64,000 nt of DNA from Oceanobacillus caeni (GCF_019037185.1 NZ_JAHHXM010000013.1:16257-80256), one strand, 5' to 3'. Shown: positions 34,980 to 45,013, numbered from the stretch's first letter. The notes: a model not told the origin generated them from the sequence alone. Numbers and translations are program-made.

Positions 34980-35366
34980 ATGGATAATGATAGAAGTGCC
35001 TCAATCAACATAGGTGACAAAGAGTATGAACTGGTTTTAACTACACGTGCAACAAAGGCCATTGCCGGTCGTTACGGTGGTCTTGAAAACCTTGGAGAAA
35101 AACTGATGAAATCAGAAAACTTCGAGATGGCACTGGACGAGATTGTTTGGCTAATCACACTGCTTGCAAACCAGTCCATTTTGATTCGGAATCTTAAAAA
35201 TAAGAACACACCAGAAGAATTGCTTACAGAGGAAGAAGTGGAGCTTCTTACTTCACCACTTGACTTAGCGGCATATAAAAATGCAATTACCGAGGCGATG
35301 TTCAAAGGTACAAAGAGAAATGTGGAAAGTGAGGAGGAAACTCCAAAAAACGTGGAAGTCGGGTAA
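34980..35366 (+). CDS. Tail assembly chaperone, short form (G)
   Basis: The 128-residue protein (SINIGDKEYELVLTTRATKA, then LLTEEEVELLTSPLDLAAY) is the short tail assembly chaperone placed before the tape measure gene. It ends in a Glu-rich tail at a slippery A AAA AAC. Slipping there adds a second domain, giving the longer GT form, as in lambda G/GT. Both forms bind the tape measure and guide tail tube polymerisation. Confidence 0.88.
   Translation: MDNDRSASINIGDKEYELVLTTRATKAIAGRYGGLENLGEKLMKSENFEMALDEIVWLITLLANQSILIRNLKNKNTPEELLTEEEVELLTSPLDLAAYKNAITEAMFKGTKRNVESEEETPKNVEVG
35345..35351 (+). other. Programmed -1 ribosomal frameshift site A AAA AAC
   Basis: In the chaperone frame the codons are CCA AAA AAC GTG, so A AAA AAC matches the X XXY YYZ rule exactly. 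The -1 frame is open from here to 35554, while the zero frame stops at 35366. This is the classic position of the tail chaperone frameshift. Confidence 0.85.
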
Positions 35367-35554
35367 CGGACGCTGAGGTCTTTACCCGGCTTCTTTATTA
35401 TGGAACAGTTCAGATGGGCATGGAAGCAGAGGAATTCTGGCTTCTGCCAATTGGACTGTTTTTTGATTTATGGACTTGCCACAAGCAATGGCATGGGATT
35501 GAAAAGCCAAAGAAAACTCGGACAATTGACGATATTATCCCACTAGGCATATAG
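35351..35554 (+). CDS. Tail assembly chaperone frameshift extension (T)
   Basis: This frame has no good start of its own and is reached by the -1 shift at 35345-35351. It adds 67 residues (RGSRVTDAEVFTRLLYYGTV, then EAEEFWLLPIGLFFDLW and the final DDIIPLGI), giving a fusion of about 191 residues. The extension binds the tape measure in related phages. It ends 15 bases before the tape measure start. Confidence 0.85.
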   Translation, partial: RGSRVTDAEVFTRLLYYGTVQMGMEAEEFWLLPIGLFFDLWTCHKQWHGIEKPKKTRTIDDIIPLGI

Positions 35555-35568
35555 GAGGAGGTGAAGGG

Positions 35569-37989
35569 ATGGCGGACAATTTTGGATTAAAAATAGGTGT
35601 CGAGGGTGAGCGAGAATTTAAGAAGGCGCTCTCCGAAATCAATCAATCATTTAAGGTACTAGGTAGTGAAATGGCCCTTGTAACCAGTGAATTTGATAGA
35701 AACGATAAATCTATTCAATCGATCACGGCTCGAAATGCCGTTTTAAATAAAGAAATTGACGCACAGAAAGAAAAGATTTCTACCCTTAAGGCTGCCCTTG
35801 ATAATGCCTCCTCCTCTTTCGGTGAAAATGACCGCCGCACCCAAAACTGGCAGATACAATTAAATAGGGCTCAGGCAGAACTGAACCTTATGGAGCGTGA
35901 ACTTGAAGAGTCCACAATTGAAGCGGATAATCTCGGTGAAGAGTTAGAGGATTCCGGTAAAAGTGCAGAGGATGCAGGAGGCAGGTTCGAAAAGCTTGGC
36001 GGTGTACTCAAGGGCATTGGTGTGGCAATGGGCGCAGTTGCCGTTGCCGCTGGAGCCGCGGCTATTAAGTTAGGTAAAGAGGTAGTTACTCAGTTCGGAG
36101 AATTGGAGCAAAACCTAGGCGGATCAGAAGCGGTTTTCGGTGCATACGCTGCATCGATTCAAAAAACCGGTGAAGAAGCCTATAAAAATCTCGGTGTCTC
36201 TCAAAGTGAGTATCTTGCGACCGCCAACAAAATGGGTGCATTGTTCCAAGGCTCTGGTATACAGCAACAGAGAAGTCTTGAGCTAACTGAAAAGGCCATG
36301 CAACGTGCAGCAGACATGGCATCGGTTATGGGTATTGATATGTCCTCGGCATTAGAGGCAGTCACTGGGGCGGCAAAGGGTAACTTTGATATGATGGATA
36401 ACTTGGGTGTAGCGATGAACGCTACAAACATTGAAGCCTACGCTCTCGCAAAGGGTCTGGATTTCACTTGGAATACTGCAACACAAGCGGAAAAAGCCGA
36501 AGTTGCAATGCAAATGTTCTTTGAGAACACGGAGCAGTATGCAGGTAACTTTGCAAAAGAATCAACCCAGACGATTTCTGGTTCTATTGGTTTGCTACAG
36601 GCTGCACTTGGTTCATTTACAGCCGGACTCGGCAATGCTAATGCCGACATGACAAATCTGACTGAGAATCTTGTGGAGGCTTTCGAGGCAGTTGTAACTA
36701 ATATCGTACCGGTCTTGGAAAATATCGTAGCCGCATTACCAACAGCGACGGGCGCAGTATTAGCAGCGGTTGCAGACTTGCTTCCAATGCTTCTTGAATT
36801 AGTTACAAATATATTCACGCAAGTACTGGAAACAATTTTGAGCCTTTTACCCGAACTTATTCCAGCTGCGGTAAGTGCTCTAATGACGATTGTCGGTGCA
36901 TTAATTGATAACCTTCCACTGCTGATAAATGCAGCAATCGAACTAGTAACAGCACTTGTGGATGGGATCGGAATAGCGTTACCACAACTCATCCCTGCCG
37001 CGGTTTCTGCTGTAATGCAGATTGTCCAAGGATTGATGGATAACCTACCACTCATTTTAGATGCCGCTTTGCAGTTGATTATAGGATTAGCACAGGGATT
37101 GGTAGAGGCAATACCTCAGCTTACTTCTGCCTTACCGGTCATCATCAAAGCAATAGTGGATTTTATCATTGCATCTATTCCACAGATTATTGATGCGGGT
37201 ATTCAATTATTGACATCATTGGTCACAGCTTTGCCTACCATTATTACAGCAGTTGTGGAAGCAATTCCGCAAATTATCGATAGTATCATCAGTGCTGTTA
37301 TTGGGTCGATTCCTTTGATTATTGATGCAGGTATCCGGCTTCTAATATCACTCATACAGGCATTGCCACAGATTATTACTACTGTTGTAGGTGCTATTCC
37401 CAAGATTGTTAGCTCGCTGGTCAATGCCATTATTGGTAACATCGATAAGATTATCTTAGCGGGTGTACAACTGTTTGTGGCACTGATTGCAAATCTGCCA
37501 AGGATAATCGTGGAGATCGTAAAAGCCGTACCGCAGATTATCTCTGGACTGGTTAGGGCCTTTACTGGCTATATCGGTCAAATGGCACAAGTGGGCGGCA
37601 ATTTGATTAAAGGGTTGTGGAAGGGTATATCAGACGCAGGTGCATGGTTATGGGGTAAAATATCCGGGTTTTTCGGAAATGTTGTTTCAAGGATTAAAGA
37701 CTTCTTCGGTATCCGCTCCCCTTCAACTCTATTTGCTGGAATTGGCCACAACATGGGTGAAGGTATCGGTGTAGGTTTTGAGGATGCAATGACAGCAGTT
37801 TCAAGGGATATGCAAAATGCAGTACCAACCAGCTTTGATTTTAATTACAGAGGTGTATCTGGACAAGGTAATGCCACGGGTTCAAGTATCACTCAAAATA
37901 TTTCAGTTGTGACACCTAAAGCTCTATCAGAAAAAGAATTAGCACGGGAGTTTAAGAACCTATCCCGTAAACTGGCACTTGAATTGTAA
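35569..37989 (+). CDS. Tail tape measure protein
   Basis: The 806-residue protein has an N-terminal coiled coil (about 10-140), a glycine/alanine-rich hydrophobic segment (GVAMGAVAVAAGAAAIKLG, about 150), and a central region (about 370-670) of tandem hydrophobic units with the pattern ALPxxI...IPxIIDAGIxLL. Near the end is DFFGIRSPSTLFAGIGHNMG, a motif common to tape measures. It sets tail length; expected tail near 120 nm by the usual 0.15 nm per residue. The tandem units create long antisense open frames that are not genes. Confidence 0.95.
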   Translation: MADNFGLKIGVEGEREFKKALSEINQSFKVLGSEMALVTSEFDRNDKSIQSITARNAVLNKEIDAQKEKISTLKAALDNASSSFGENDRRTQNWQIQLNRAQAELNLMERELEESTIEADNLGEELEDSGKSAEDAGGRFEKLGGVLKGIGVAMGAVAVAAGAAAIKLGKEVVTQFGELEQNLGGSEAVFGAYAASIQKTGEEAYKNLGVSQSEYLATANKMGALFQGSGIQQQRSLELTEKAMQRAADMASVMGIDMSSALEAVTGAAKGNFDMMDNLGVAMNATNIEAYALAKGLDFTWNTATQAEKAEVAMQMFFENTEQYAGNFAKESTQTISGSIGLLQAALGSFTAGLGNANADMTNLTENLVEAFEAVVTNIVPVLENIVAALPTATGAVLAAVADLLPMLLELVTNIFTQVLETILSLLPELIPAAVSALMTIVGALIDNLPLLINAAIELVTALVDGIGIALPQLIPAAVSAVMQIVQGLMDNLPLILDAALQLIIGLAQGLVEAIPQLTSALPVIIKAIVDFIIASIPQIIDAGIQLLTSLVTALPTIITAVVEAIPQIIDSIISAVIGSIPLIIDAGIRLLISLIQALPQIITTVVGAIPKIVSSLVNAIIGNIDKIILAGVQLFVALIANLPRIIVEIVKAVPQIISGLVRAFTGYIGQMAQVGGNLIKGLWKGISDAGAWLWGKISGFFGNVVSRIKDFFGIRSPSTLFAGIGHNMGEGIGVGFEDAMTAVSRDMQNAVPTSFDFNYRGVSGQGNATGSSITQNISVVTPKALSEKELAREFKNLSRKLALEL

Positions 37990-38002
37990 AGGAGGTACGG
38001 AA

Positions 38003-38854
38003 ATGGAGCTAACATACACCAATAGAGATGGAGAGAGTATTACGCTTAAGCAAAGCCGACCGTACTTTCTTACGAGGGTAGACGGTACTGGAAATATTCG
38101 TCAAACCGTCAACACTTTCAAGGCGCCGGATCAGGATGGCGCTTTTTATATTTCCTCCACACTAGATATGCGAAACATAACGATTGAAGGTACGGTTGTT
38201 GCTGATACTCCCGATGAAGCCTTTAAAAGGAGACAACGATTCCTTCAAATATTCAGCCCAAAGCTACTAGGGACCCTTCAATACCGTGACCGACAGATAT
38301 CCTGCGTGGTGGAGGAGGCAGGTTTTAGTGTTTCTAATCGGCAACGAATACCAAACTTCTTTGTCAGTCTACTCTGCCCATCCCCTTTCTTCGAGACATT
38401 AAATGAGGTGCGAGAGGAACTGGCATCATGGATACCGCTATTTGAGTTTGAATTGGAAATTCCTATGAGTGGCATGGAGTTCGGAATGCGTCAACCTAGC
38501 CAAATCATTACAGTGGAAAATATCGGGGATGTATCTTGTGGATGTGAGATTGTATTCCGAGCCTTAGGTACTGTGTCGAACCCTGAACTATTAAACATAG
38601 ACACGGGAGAATATATCCGACTTCTCACTACAATGAGCGCTGGGGATGAACTTCGCGTATATACCCACTTCGCTGGTAAGCGTGTGGTCCAGATTGATGG
38701 GTCAACGATTACAAATGCTTTTTCACTGTTGGATACCAATTCGGTGTTCTTTCAACTCGCGGCAGGTCTTAATACACTACGATACGATGCTTCAGTCAAT
38801 ATGGAACTGCTAGAGGTTAGTATTTACTTTCGTCCGCAGTTTCTGGGGGTGTGA
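38003..38854 (+). CDS. Distal tail protein (Dit-like)
   Basis: The ATG at 38003 follows GGAGGTACGG. The 283-residue protein matches the Dit/SPP1 gp19.1 family: FKAPDQDGAFYISSTLDMRN, then RRQRFLQIFSPKLLGTLQYR. It forms the hub at the tail tip where the baseplate attaches. It sits between tape measure and tail-associated protein, as expected. Confidence 0.88.
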   Translation: MELTYTNRDGESITLKQSRPYFLTRVDGTGNIRQTVNTFKAPDQDGAFYISSTLDMRNITIEGTVVADTPDEAFKRRQRFLQIFSPKLLGTLQYRDRQISCVVEEAGFSVSNRQRIPNFFVSLLCPSPFFETLNEVREELASWIPLFEFELEIPMSGMEFGMRQPSQIITVENIGDVSCGCEIVFRALGTVSNPELLNIDTGEYIRLLTTMSAGDELRVYTHFAGKRVVQIDGSTITNAFSLLDTNSVFFQLAAGLNTLRYDASVNMELLEVSIYFRPQFLGV

Positions 38855-38856
38855 AA

Positions 38857-40794
38857 ATGGAACTGTATATCTACAATTCAAACCGAGATCTTGTGGGCAT
38901 TGTGGAGTCCTTCGAGTACTTACGCTGGACGAGACGCTATTCCCAGTGTGGCTCATTTGAGTTAAAAGCGATTGCAACTTTGGAAAATACAGAACTATTA
39001 AAGGAAGGGAATATCATCTGGAAAAATGATGATGAGGAAGTCGGGATCATCGAACATCTGGAACTTTCTCAAACCGAGCATGAAATTATTACTGCAAGTG
39101 GTCGGTTTGCAACTTCCTTCCTCTCCCGCCGCATTGTTTGGCAAACGGAGAAATTGTCTGGTGATATTTCTACTTGTGTAGAGCAACTTTTAAATAATAA
39201 TCTTATCAATCCTTCTGATGTAGCAAGGAAGATTGCGAACATATCCTTTTCTGCTCCAAACTTAAATGTTCCTATCAGCACACAGGTATCGTATCGAAAT
39301 TTGATGGATGCTGTGACAGAACTATGTGTTGCTTCGGATATTGGCATTAAGACCGTGTTCAATCCTGCGACAGGGGTTTTTACTGTAGCGTTGTATATGG
39401 GAACAGGGTCACAAGCGGTATTTTCTAAGGAGTTTGAAAACCTTACGGAACAGATTTATACAATAAGTGCTGGAGATTATGCCAACACCGCCCTCGTTGG
39501 TGGCGAAGGAGAAGGTACAGACAGAACCTTTGCAGCTATAACAAGTGGCTCTGGTGAGACAAGACACGAGATTTTTGTGGATGCTAAGGATTTGCGGGCA
39601 GAAGACTTTGGTTCAGATTACATTAATACACTAATCTTTCGAGGTCAAAGTAAGCTGAGTGAGCAGGCAATACGCTATTCATTTGATACATCGGTCAATC
39701 CACACGGCAATTTGACATATAAAATAGACTTCGATCTTGGGCAGACCGTCAAAGTCATTTCCAAAGCATGGGGTGTATCCATGACGACACGCATCACCGA
39801 GGTCGAAGAAACTTATGACGCAGATGGCCAGAGTATCAGTGTAGTGTTCGGAAAAGCTGAGTTGACAATAGCACAAAAATTACGCTCCGACTTGAGTGAA
39901 GTTAAAACAGCAATAATGGCACCAACTGGCATATCCGAAATTGCACAGGCTTTAGGAACTGTGGAGGAAACGCTGGGAACTGTAGAGGAAACCTTGGGTG
40001 ACTTGACGGAGGTAGATTCAGAGATTCAAGGAGACAACGTATCATCTACTATCAACAATCTGTATGGGAAACTACCTGCACTAGAAATTAATGTTGGCGG
40101 AGGAACTGTATCGATAGGTCAATATGCGTTGCATCATATGAACCCTGGAGATGCCTTTTATTTCACCTCTTGGAGTGGCAATAAGTTCAGTGATCAGCCA
40201 AGTGACGACGGCCATGTCTTTTTGGTAAAGCATAACGGGGACAATACGGGAAATGGCTTTCAGCGGGCGATGGGTTTCTTTATTTCTCGTAATACCATGA
40301 CATTCTATGTGATTTCCGTTTTCGTATTTAACAACCCTTCTGGTCAAGCTAACTGGCTAAATATCAATAACGAGCCTGTAACTACGGCAAGAATAGAAAA
40401 TGGAGCAGTCACTGGCTTGAAAATTGCAGACCGTACAATTACAGCTGCCAAGATGGTATCCTCCTTTAGCGATTACTCAACTACTGAACAAAATACTGGG
40501 CGACTATGGATTGATGGCAAGACGATTTATCGTAAAGAGATAAATCTGGGTTCGCTTACGGATACGACACCAAAACATGTACCTCATGGCATAGCAAACC
40601 TCAGCACTGTTGTCAATCTATCCGGTTTTGTCACGAACGGGAATGTCTTCTTACCACTGCCGCTTGCTCGGTACAACAACTTCGCATCGCAAATCGGACT
40701 CTTTGCGAATTTGACCGACATTGTCGTCGAACCAGGAAATGATAGAACAGCATATACAGGCTATGTGGTTATAGAGTACACAAAAGCCATTTAA
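38857..40794 (+). CDS. Tail-tip protein, ReqiPepy6 Gp37-like
   Basis: The 645-residue protein starts ELYIYNSNRDLVGIVESFEY, typical of ReqiPepy6 Gp37-like/Siphovirus tail proteins that form the tail spike hub (about residues 1-350). A short repeat (LGTVEETLGTVEETLGDLTE, about 365-384) links it to a C-terminal part of beta-rich fibre type. The ATG at 38857 follows GGGGGTG. It probably contacts the host surface. Confidence 0.82.
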   Translation: MELYIYNSNRDLVGIVESFEYLRWTRRYSQCGSFELKAIATLENTELLKEGNIIWKNDDEEVGIIEHLELSQTEHEIITASGRFATSFLSRRIVWQTEKLSGDISTCVEQLLNNNLINPSDVARKIANISFSAPNLNVPISTQVSYRNLMDAVTELCVASDIGIKTVFNPATGVFTVALYMGTGSQAVFSKEFENLTEQIYTISAGDYANTALVGGEGEGTDRTFAAITSGSGETRHEIFVDAKDLRAEDFGSDYINTLIFRGQSKLSEQAIRYSFDTSVNPHGNLTYKIDFDLGQTVKVISKAWGVSMTTRITEVEETYDADGQSISVVFGKAELTIAQKLRSDLSEVKTAIMAPTGISEIAQALGTVEETLGTVEETLGDLTEVDSEIQGDNVSSTINNLYGKLPALEINVGGGTVSIGQYALHHMNPGDAFYFTSWSGNKFSDQPSDDGHVFLVKHNGDNTGNGFQRAMGFFISRNTMTFYVISVFVFNNPSGQANWLNINNEPVTTARIENGAVTGLKIADRTITAAKMVSSFSDYSTTEQNTGRLWIDGKTIYRKEINLGSLTDTTPKHVPHGIANLSTVVNLSGFVTNGNVFLPLPLARYNNFASQIGLFANLTDIVVEPGNDRTAYTGYVVIEYTKAI

Positions 40795-40810
40795 AGGGAG
40801 GGAAGGATTT

Positions 40811-41314
40811 ATGGAGAAAAGTGGATTTTTTAACTCATCCGATGGAGATAGAGTCTATGATGCAACGGACTTTGCTTCATATTTTGGAAGTCTTGTCTCG
40901 AACGGCATATTTTATGCGACACCAACAAACCTTTTGGTGTCTCCTGGGATTGGGTTGGCAGTGAGCATAGCAGTGGGCAGTGCATGGATTAATGGATATA
41001 GATATGAAAATACGGATGTTTTAAATAAACCCCTTGCTACAGCAGACGGAAGTAATCCTCGCATAGACCGGGTTGTGCTTAGGTTAAGTCAAATTACGAG
41101 GAGCATTCAGCTTGCCATTGTCACGGGTACTCCTACAGCAACACCCACAGCCCCAGAGTTGACAAGAACAAGCGATATCTATGAACTTGGCATTGCTGAT
41201 GTTTTAGTACCTTCGGCTGCTACATCGATTTCAGCAAATAACATTATAGATACCCGACTGAATACTAGTCTTTGTGGGTTGGTAAATTCGTTAGTTTCGG
41301 CTGTTTATGAATAG
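40811..41314 (+). CDS. Baseplate/fibre protein, BppU-like N-terminal
   Basis: The 167-residue protein (GFFNSSDGDRVYDATDFASY, then ISANNIIDTRLNTSLCGLV) resembles small baseplate proteins next to tail fibres in Firmicute phages, with the DGDRVYDA-like start seen in many fibre N-termini. It may bridge the tip protein to the fibre encoded next. Function is inferred from position. Confidence 0.7.
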   Translation: MEKSGFFNSSDGDRVYDATDFASYFGSLVSNGIFYATPTNLLVSPGIGLAVSIAVGSAWINGYRYENTDVLNKPLATADGSNPRIDRVVLRLSQITRSIQLAIVTGTPTATPTAPELTRTSDIYELGIADVLVPSAATSISANNIIDTRLNTSLCGLVNSLVSAVYE

Positions 41315-41327
41315 GAGGTGAATGTAA

Positions 41328-43682
41328 GTGGCGGATATTAACGGTATAACTTTGCAGGCGGGTTCTAGCCCGACCGTTCATTACACGATTACTTATACTA
41401 AAAGCCGACCTAATAATAGTCAGATGACATACAACTTCACCATATCCGCTGCGTTAGGTTCATCAGGTTCCTTTATTCGTAGTGGTTATGCATTGCTTTG
41501 CACTATGACTGTAAATGGATCTTCTTCACAAGTGCGTATTAAAGCGGCAGACGGAGATAACTGGGAAGGGACCACACCAAGGATTAGATATGTTTCGGTG
41601 ACCTGTGCTTCTACTACAGGTAATGCAACCCAGCCAGTCACATTCAAAGTGGTATCTGATGGACGATTACCATTATCCTCTGGTGTGATTACCAATTCAA
41701 GCTATACGGTACTAAGTGCTCCATTGCTTACTACGGTTTGTGGAGCTCCGACAGCTTGTACGGTTTCTCCGCTACTTGCGGAAGGCAATGTGACCCTTTC
41801 TTGGAGTGGGGCTTCTGGAGGCATCAATAATACGATTTCCAGTTACGAAATTCAATATAGTGACTCTGCAGATAACGTCACATGGGGAGCATGGACTGCT
41901 CTGACCACAGTGACCACCACAGCGACAAGTGGTAGTGTATCGGTTGCATCACCTCCTACCCGAGGTAATTACCGTAGATTTCGGGTACGAACCCGTGGTA
42001 CAGCAGGCGCTAGTTATTACTCTAGCTGGAAAGTGTCCACAAACAGCGTCCGTAGAAATACTGTGCCAAAGCCAGCAACGACAGCTGTTGCCTCCCCGGC
42101 AGCATATAGTGATGAGACGATCACACTTTCTTGGAGCGGGGCGTCAAGCGGTACGAGTCCAATTAAGGGATATCAAATTGCCAGCCGCACATCCACAGAT
42201 AACAGCACATGGAGTACATGGAATGTGTTAACCATACTGACATTGGCGGCAAGCGGTGGTAGTTATAACCCAACTGTATCGAGGACTCCAGGAACATACA
42301 CACAATTTGGTATTTGGACAATCGACACATTGGATGTTTATTCAATAGAGAAAGTCAGCAATAGTATCTATTGTAATGTCACAGCTTGTGCGGCACCGAC
42401 CGTTTGTACGGTAAGCGCAACATTATCTGAAGGAAATGTTACTCTTTCTTGTAGCGGAGCATCTGGCGGCGCAGGCAATGCCATTACATCCTACGAAATA
42501 CAATATAGTGATTCGCCTGATAATAGCAATTGGGGTGCCTGGTTGGCATTGGCGATAGTCAATACTTCTGCAACAAGCAGTATTTTAAATGTCAGTCCAC
42601 CTGCTACACGTGGTCATTATCGTCGGTTCCGAATAAGAACTCGAGGTACGGCTGGGGAGGTTTATTACTCAGACTGGACTATTTCCAGCAATACTGTACG
42701 TAAAAATATACTACCGATCCCGCCAACTATTTTTTCGGCAAACCCTCCTATATATGAAGCTAATACAATAAATCTTTCATGGAGTGGGACGGTACCTGGA
42801 ACCAGTGCGATTAAGCAGTATGTCATACAACAGTCTATATCGACAGATGGTGTGAATTGGTCGGCATACGTAGCACTGACGACTATTATTTCAAGCAATA
42901 CTTCAGGTAGCCTTCAGGTAAATGCTTCACAGATAGCTGGTCGGTATACCCGTTATCGAATCAGTGTTACAGATGCACTTGATGCAGTGTCTGCCTTTGT
43001 AGTTAGCAACACGGTTAAGAAAAACAGCCCTCCTGCAGCACCGGTAGTGGACTGTCCAATGTCTGGCAATTTTACTTATAACCCTACACCACGTTTTATG
43101 ATCACAACAGGAATTGAACCAGATGGACAAACACAAATAGTGGAGGTAAAAATTGACTCTGGTCCATGGCAAAATAGCGTAGACAATCCTGAACGGTTTT
43201 CTGTAAGCGGCTATCTTGGTAATGGGGTCAAGACAATTTACCAAGCAGAACCGCTTTCTGCAGGAAATCATACGGTTACCTTCCGTTGTCTTGACAGTGA
43301 TATCGAATCAGCAAGCACAGAAGTTGTTCGTACCTTCACGATTTTAGCATTACCTTTTGAAATCATCACCGCTAATGTGACACATGTAAAGGCAGCGCAT
43401 ATTCAGACGCTTCGAACTGCTATAAACAGGATTCGTAGCTATTACAATCTGTCCCCTGCAACTTGGAAAGAGGATATCATCGCAGGAAAGACAGCTGTTA
43501 AGAATTGGCCATTTCATATCGTTGAAATACGCAAAGCTATTGATGCGATTATTATAATGGTTAATAGTTTTGATTCCTCCCAGGCATTCGATATACCACC
43601 TGTCACATGGCTACCTATTGGTACAGGAAGACCAAGGGCAGATGTAATGCAACAAATTCATGACCTAATTCAAATAATATAA
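41328..43682 (+). CDS. Tail fibre/adhesin with alternating Ig/FN3-like repeats
   Basis: Start is GTG 41328 after AGGAGGTG. The 784-residue protein has an N-terminal beta domain (1-135), then four about 105-residue repeats with the core LSWSGASxG (about 139-246, 247-350, 352-460, 461-562). Repeats 1 and 3 are alike (EIQYSDS, RFRVRTRGTAG) and 2 and 4 are alike, so a two-domain block was duplicated. A further Ig-like domain (about 564-670) and a helical C-terminal domain with HVKAAHIQTLRTAINRIR follow. It is likely the receptor-binding fibre. Confidence 0.8.
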   Translation: MADINGITLQAGSSPTVHYTITYTKSRPNNSQMTYNFTISAALGSSGSFIRSGYALLCTMTVNGSSSQVRIKAADGDNWEGTTPRIRYVSVTCASTTGNATQPVTFKVVSDGRLPLSSGVITNSSYTVLSAPLLTTVCGAPTACTVSPLLAEGNVTLSWSGASGGINNTISSYEIQYSDSADNVTWGAWTALTTVTTTATSGSVSVASPPTRGNYRRFRVRTRGTAGASYYSSWKVSTNSVRRNTVPKPATTAVASPAAYSDETITLSWSGASSGTSPIKGYQIASRTSTDNSTWSTWNVLTILTLAASGGSYNPTVSRTPGTYTQFGIWTIDTLDVYSIEKVSNSIYCNVTACAAPTVCTVSATLSEGNVTLSCSGASGGAGNAITSYEIQYSDSPDNSNWGAWLALAIVNTSATSSILNVSPPATRGHYRRFRIRTRGTAGEVYYSDWTISSNTVRKNILPIPPTIFSANPPIYEANTINLSWSGTVPGTSAIKQYVIQQSISTDGVNWSAYVALTTIISSNTSGSLQVNASQIAGRYTRYRISVTDALDAVSAFVVSNTVKKNSPPAAPVVDCPMSGNFTYNPTPRFMITTGIEPDGQTQIVEVKIDSGPWQNSVDNPERFSVSGYLGNGVKTIYQAEPLSAGNHTVTFRCLDSDIESASTEVVRTFTILALPFEIITANVTHVKAAHIQTLRTAINRIRSYYNLSPATWKEDIIAGKTAVKNWPFHIVEIRKAIDAIIIMVNSFDSSQAFDIPPVTWLPIGTGRPRADVMQQIHDLIQII

Positions 43683-43757
43683 AGATAAAATTCAGCGCTC
43701 TTGCAATTTGCAGGGGTGCTTTTCTATATACAAATACTCGAAACGGAGGTGTTTTTA

Positions 43758-44198
43758 ATGAAAGAGACTTGGAATTGGATACAGCTGACTTTTGCCGCTG
43801 CCGGTGGATTTTTCGGATGGTTTCTCGGCGGTTATGATGGATTTCTCTATGCACTGGTAGCCTTCGTGGTCATCGATTATCTGACAGGTGTCCTTTGTGC
43901 AATTGCGAATAAAAAACTGTGTAGCGAAATCGGTGCTAAGGGAATTTTCAAAAAGGTGCTCATCTTTATAATGGTAGGAATCGCTCATATTATCGATACA
44001 CAAATTTTGGTTAGTATTGGAGAAAATAGTGGCATTTTACGAACAGCAGTAATCTTTTTCTACCTAAGTAATGAAGGAGTATCCATTTTGGAGAATGCTG
44101 GACATATTGGACTGCCTATCCCAGAAAACCTAAAATCGGTTCTACAGAAACTACATGGACGTGATAAGGAACCGCCTAAGCCTGGTGATGGAATATGA
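43758..44198 (+). CDS. Phage holin (holin 4/TcdE-type)
   Basis: The 146-residue protein has the holin-4 (TcdE/phi-family) pattern: about three hydrophobic segments, with YALVAFVVIDYLTGVLCAIA near residue 34 and VFLIM-like VLIFIMVGIAHIIDTQIL near 70. It opens the membrane for the amidase. The ATG at 43758 follows CGGAGGTG. A weak terminator-like hairpin (AGCGCTCTTGCA...GGGGTGCTTTT) lies at about 43693-43724 before it. Confidence 0.9.
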   Translation: MKETWNWIQLTFAAAGGFFGWFLGGYDGFLYALVAFVVIDYLTGVLCAIANKKLCSEIGAKGIFKKVLIFIMVGIAHIIDTQILVSIGENSGILRTAVIFFYLSNEGVSILENAGHIGLPIPENLKSVLQKLHGRDKEPPKPGDGI

Positions 44199-44229
44199 TT
44201 GAATTAATATTTGATTAGAGGTGATTTTA

Positions 44230-44931
44230 ATGAAGTTACGCAAACTAATACTTACGAACAATGCCTGCTATAAAGCAGGTAAAACAATAAAACCGAAGGG
44301 TATCATGGTTCACTCAACTGGGGCCAACAACCCGTGGCTTAAGCGATATGTTGGACCAGATGACGGTTTGTTAGGAAAGAACCAGTACAACAACCATTGG
44401 AATCAAGATAAACCTGGGGGTCGTCAAGTTTGTTTTCATGCCTTTATTGGTAAATTAGCAGATGGCTCTATTGCTACCTATCAAACATTGCCTTGGAATC
44501 ACCGAGGTTGGCATGCTGGCGGAACGGCGAATAATACTCATATTGGATTTGAAATCTGCGAGGACGGTCTAACTGATGCCTCGTATTTTTCTGCCGTTTA
44601 TAAGGAAGCTGTAGAGCTTTGTGTATATCTTTGCAAACTCTATGGGTTTAGTGAGGAGGATATCATCTGTCACAGCGAAGGTTATAAACGAGGCATTGCC
44701 AGTAACCATGGGGATGTGATGCACTGGTTTCCTAAACATGGGAAGAGTATGGACACCTTTCGAGCGGATGTGAAGAAGTTACTTAGCACAGAAAATAAAC
44801 CAGCAGGGCCGGTGACAAAGAAATATTACCGTGTGCAGATCGGTGCATATTCGGACAAAGCAAATGCTGAGGCACAGCTTACCAAAGCTAAGAAGGCAGG
44901 CTTTACGGATGCATTTATTAAGTATGATTAA
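44230..44931 (+). CDS. N-acetylmuramoyl-L-alanine amidase endolysin with SPOR domain
   Basis: The 233-residue protein has an amidase_2 domain (about residues 20-175): MVHSTGANNP, CFHAFIGKLADGSI, PWNHRGWHAGG and ICHSEGYKRGIASNHGDVMH supply the zinc ligands. A short C-terminal SPOR domain (YYRVQIGAYSDKANAEAQL) follows, which binds peptidoglycan. It cuts the amide bond between MurNAc and the peptide and lyses the host after holin action. The ATG at 44230 follows AGAGGTG. Confidence 0.93.
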   Translation: MKLRKLILTNNACYKAGKTIKPKGIMVHSTGANNPWLKRYVGPDDGLLGKNQYNNHWNQDKPGGRQVCFHAFIGKLADGSIATYQTLPWNHRGWHAGGTANNTHIGFEICEDGLTDASYFSAVYKEAVELCVYLCKLYGFSEEDIICHSEGYKRGIASNHGDVMHWFPKHGKSMDTFRADVKKLLSTENKPAGPVTKKYYRVQIGAYSDKANAEAQLTKAKKAGFTDAFIKYD

Positions 44932-45013
44932 TCAAATAGAGCAGGTAAAAAAACAGTATTTCTTAAATTTCATCAAGCCTCTCAAATAAAATATTAAACT
45001 ATTAAATTTAAGT

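Noticed and set aside
36438..37055. 205-residue open frame on the minus strand inside the tape measure gene
   Set aside because: It follows from the repeated hydrophobic codons of the tape measure; no ribosome site, no family, and fully covered by a strong gene on the other strand.
41929..42231. 100-residue frame inside the fibre gene
   Set aside because: It is a shadow of the repeat codons in a second frame, without start signals.
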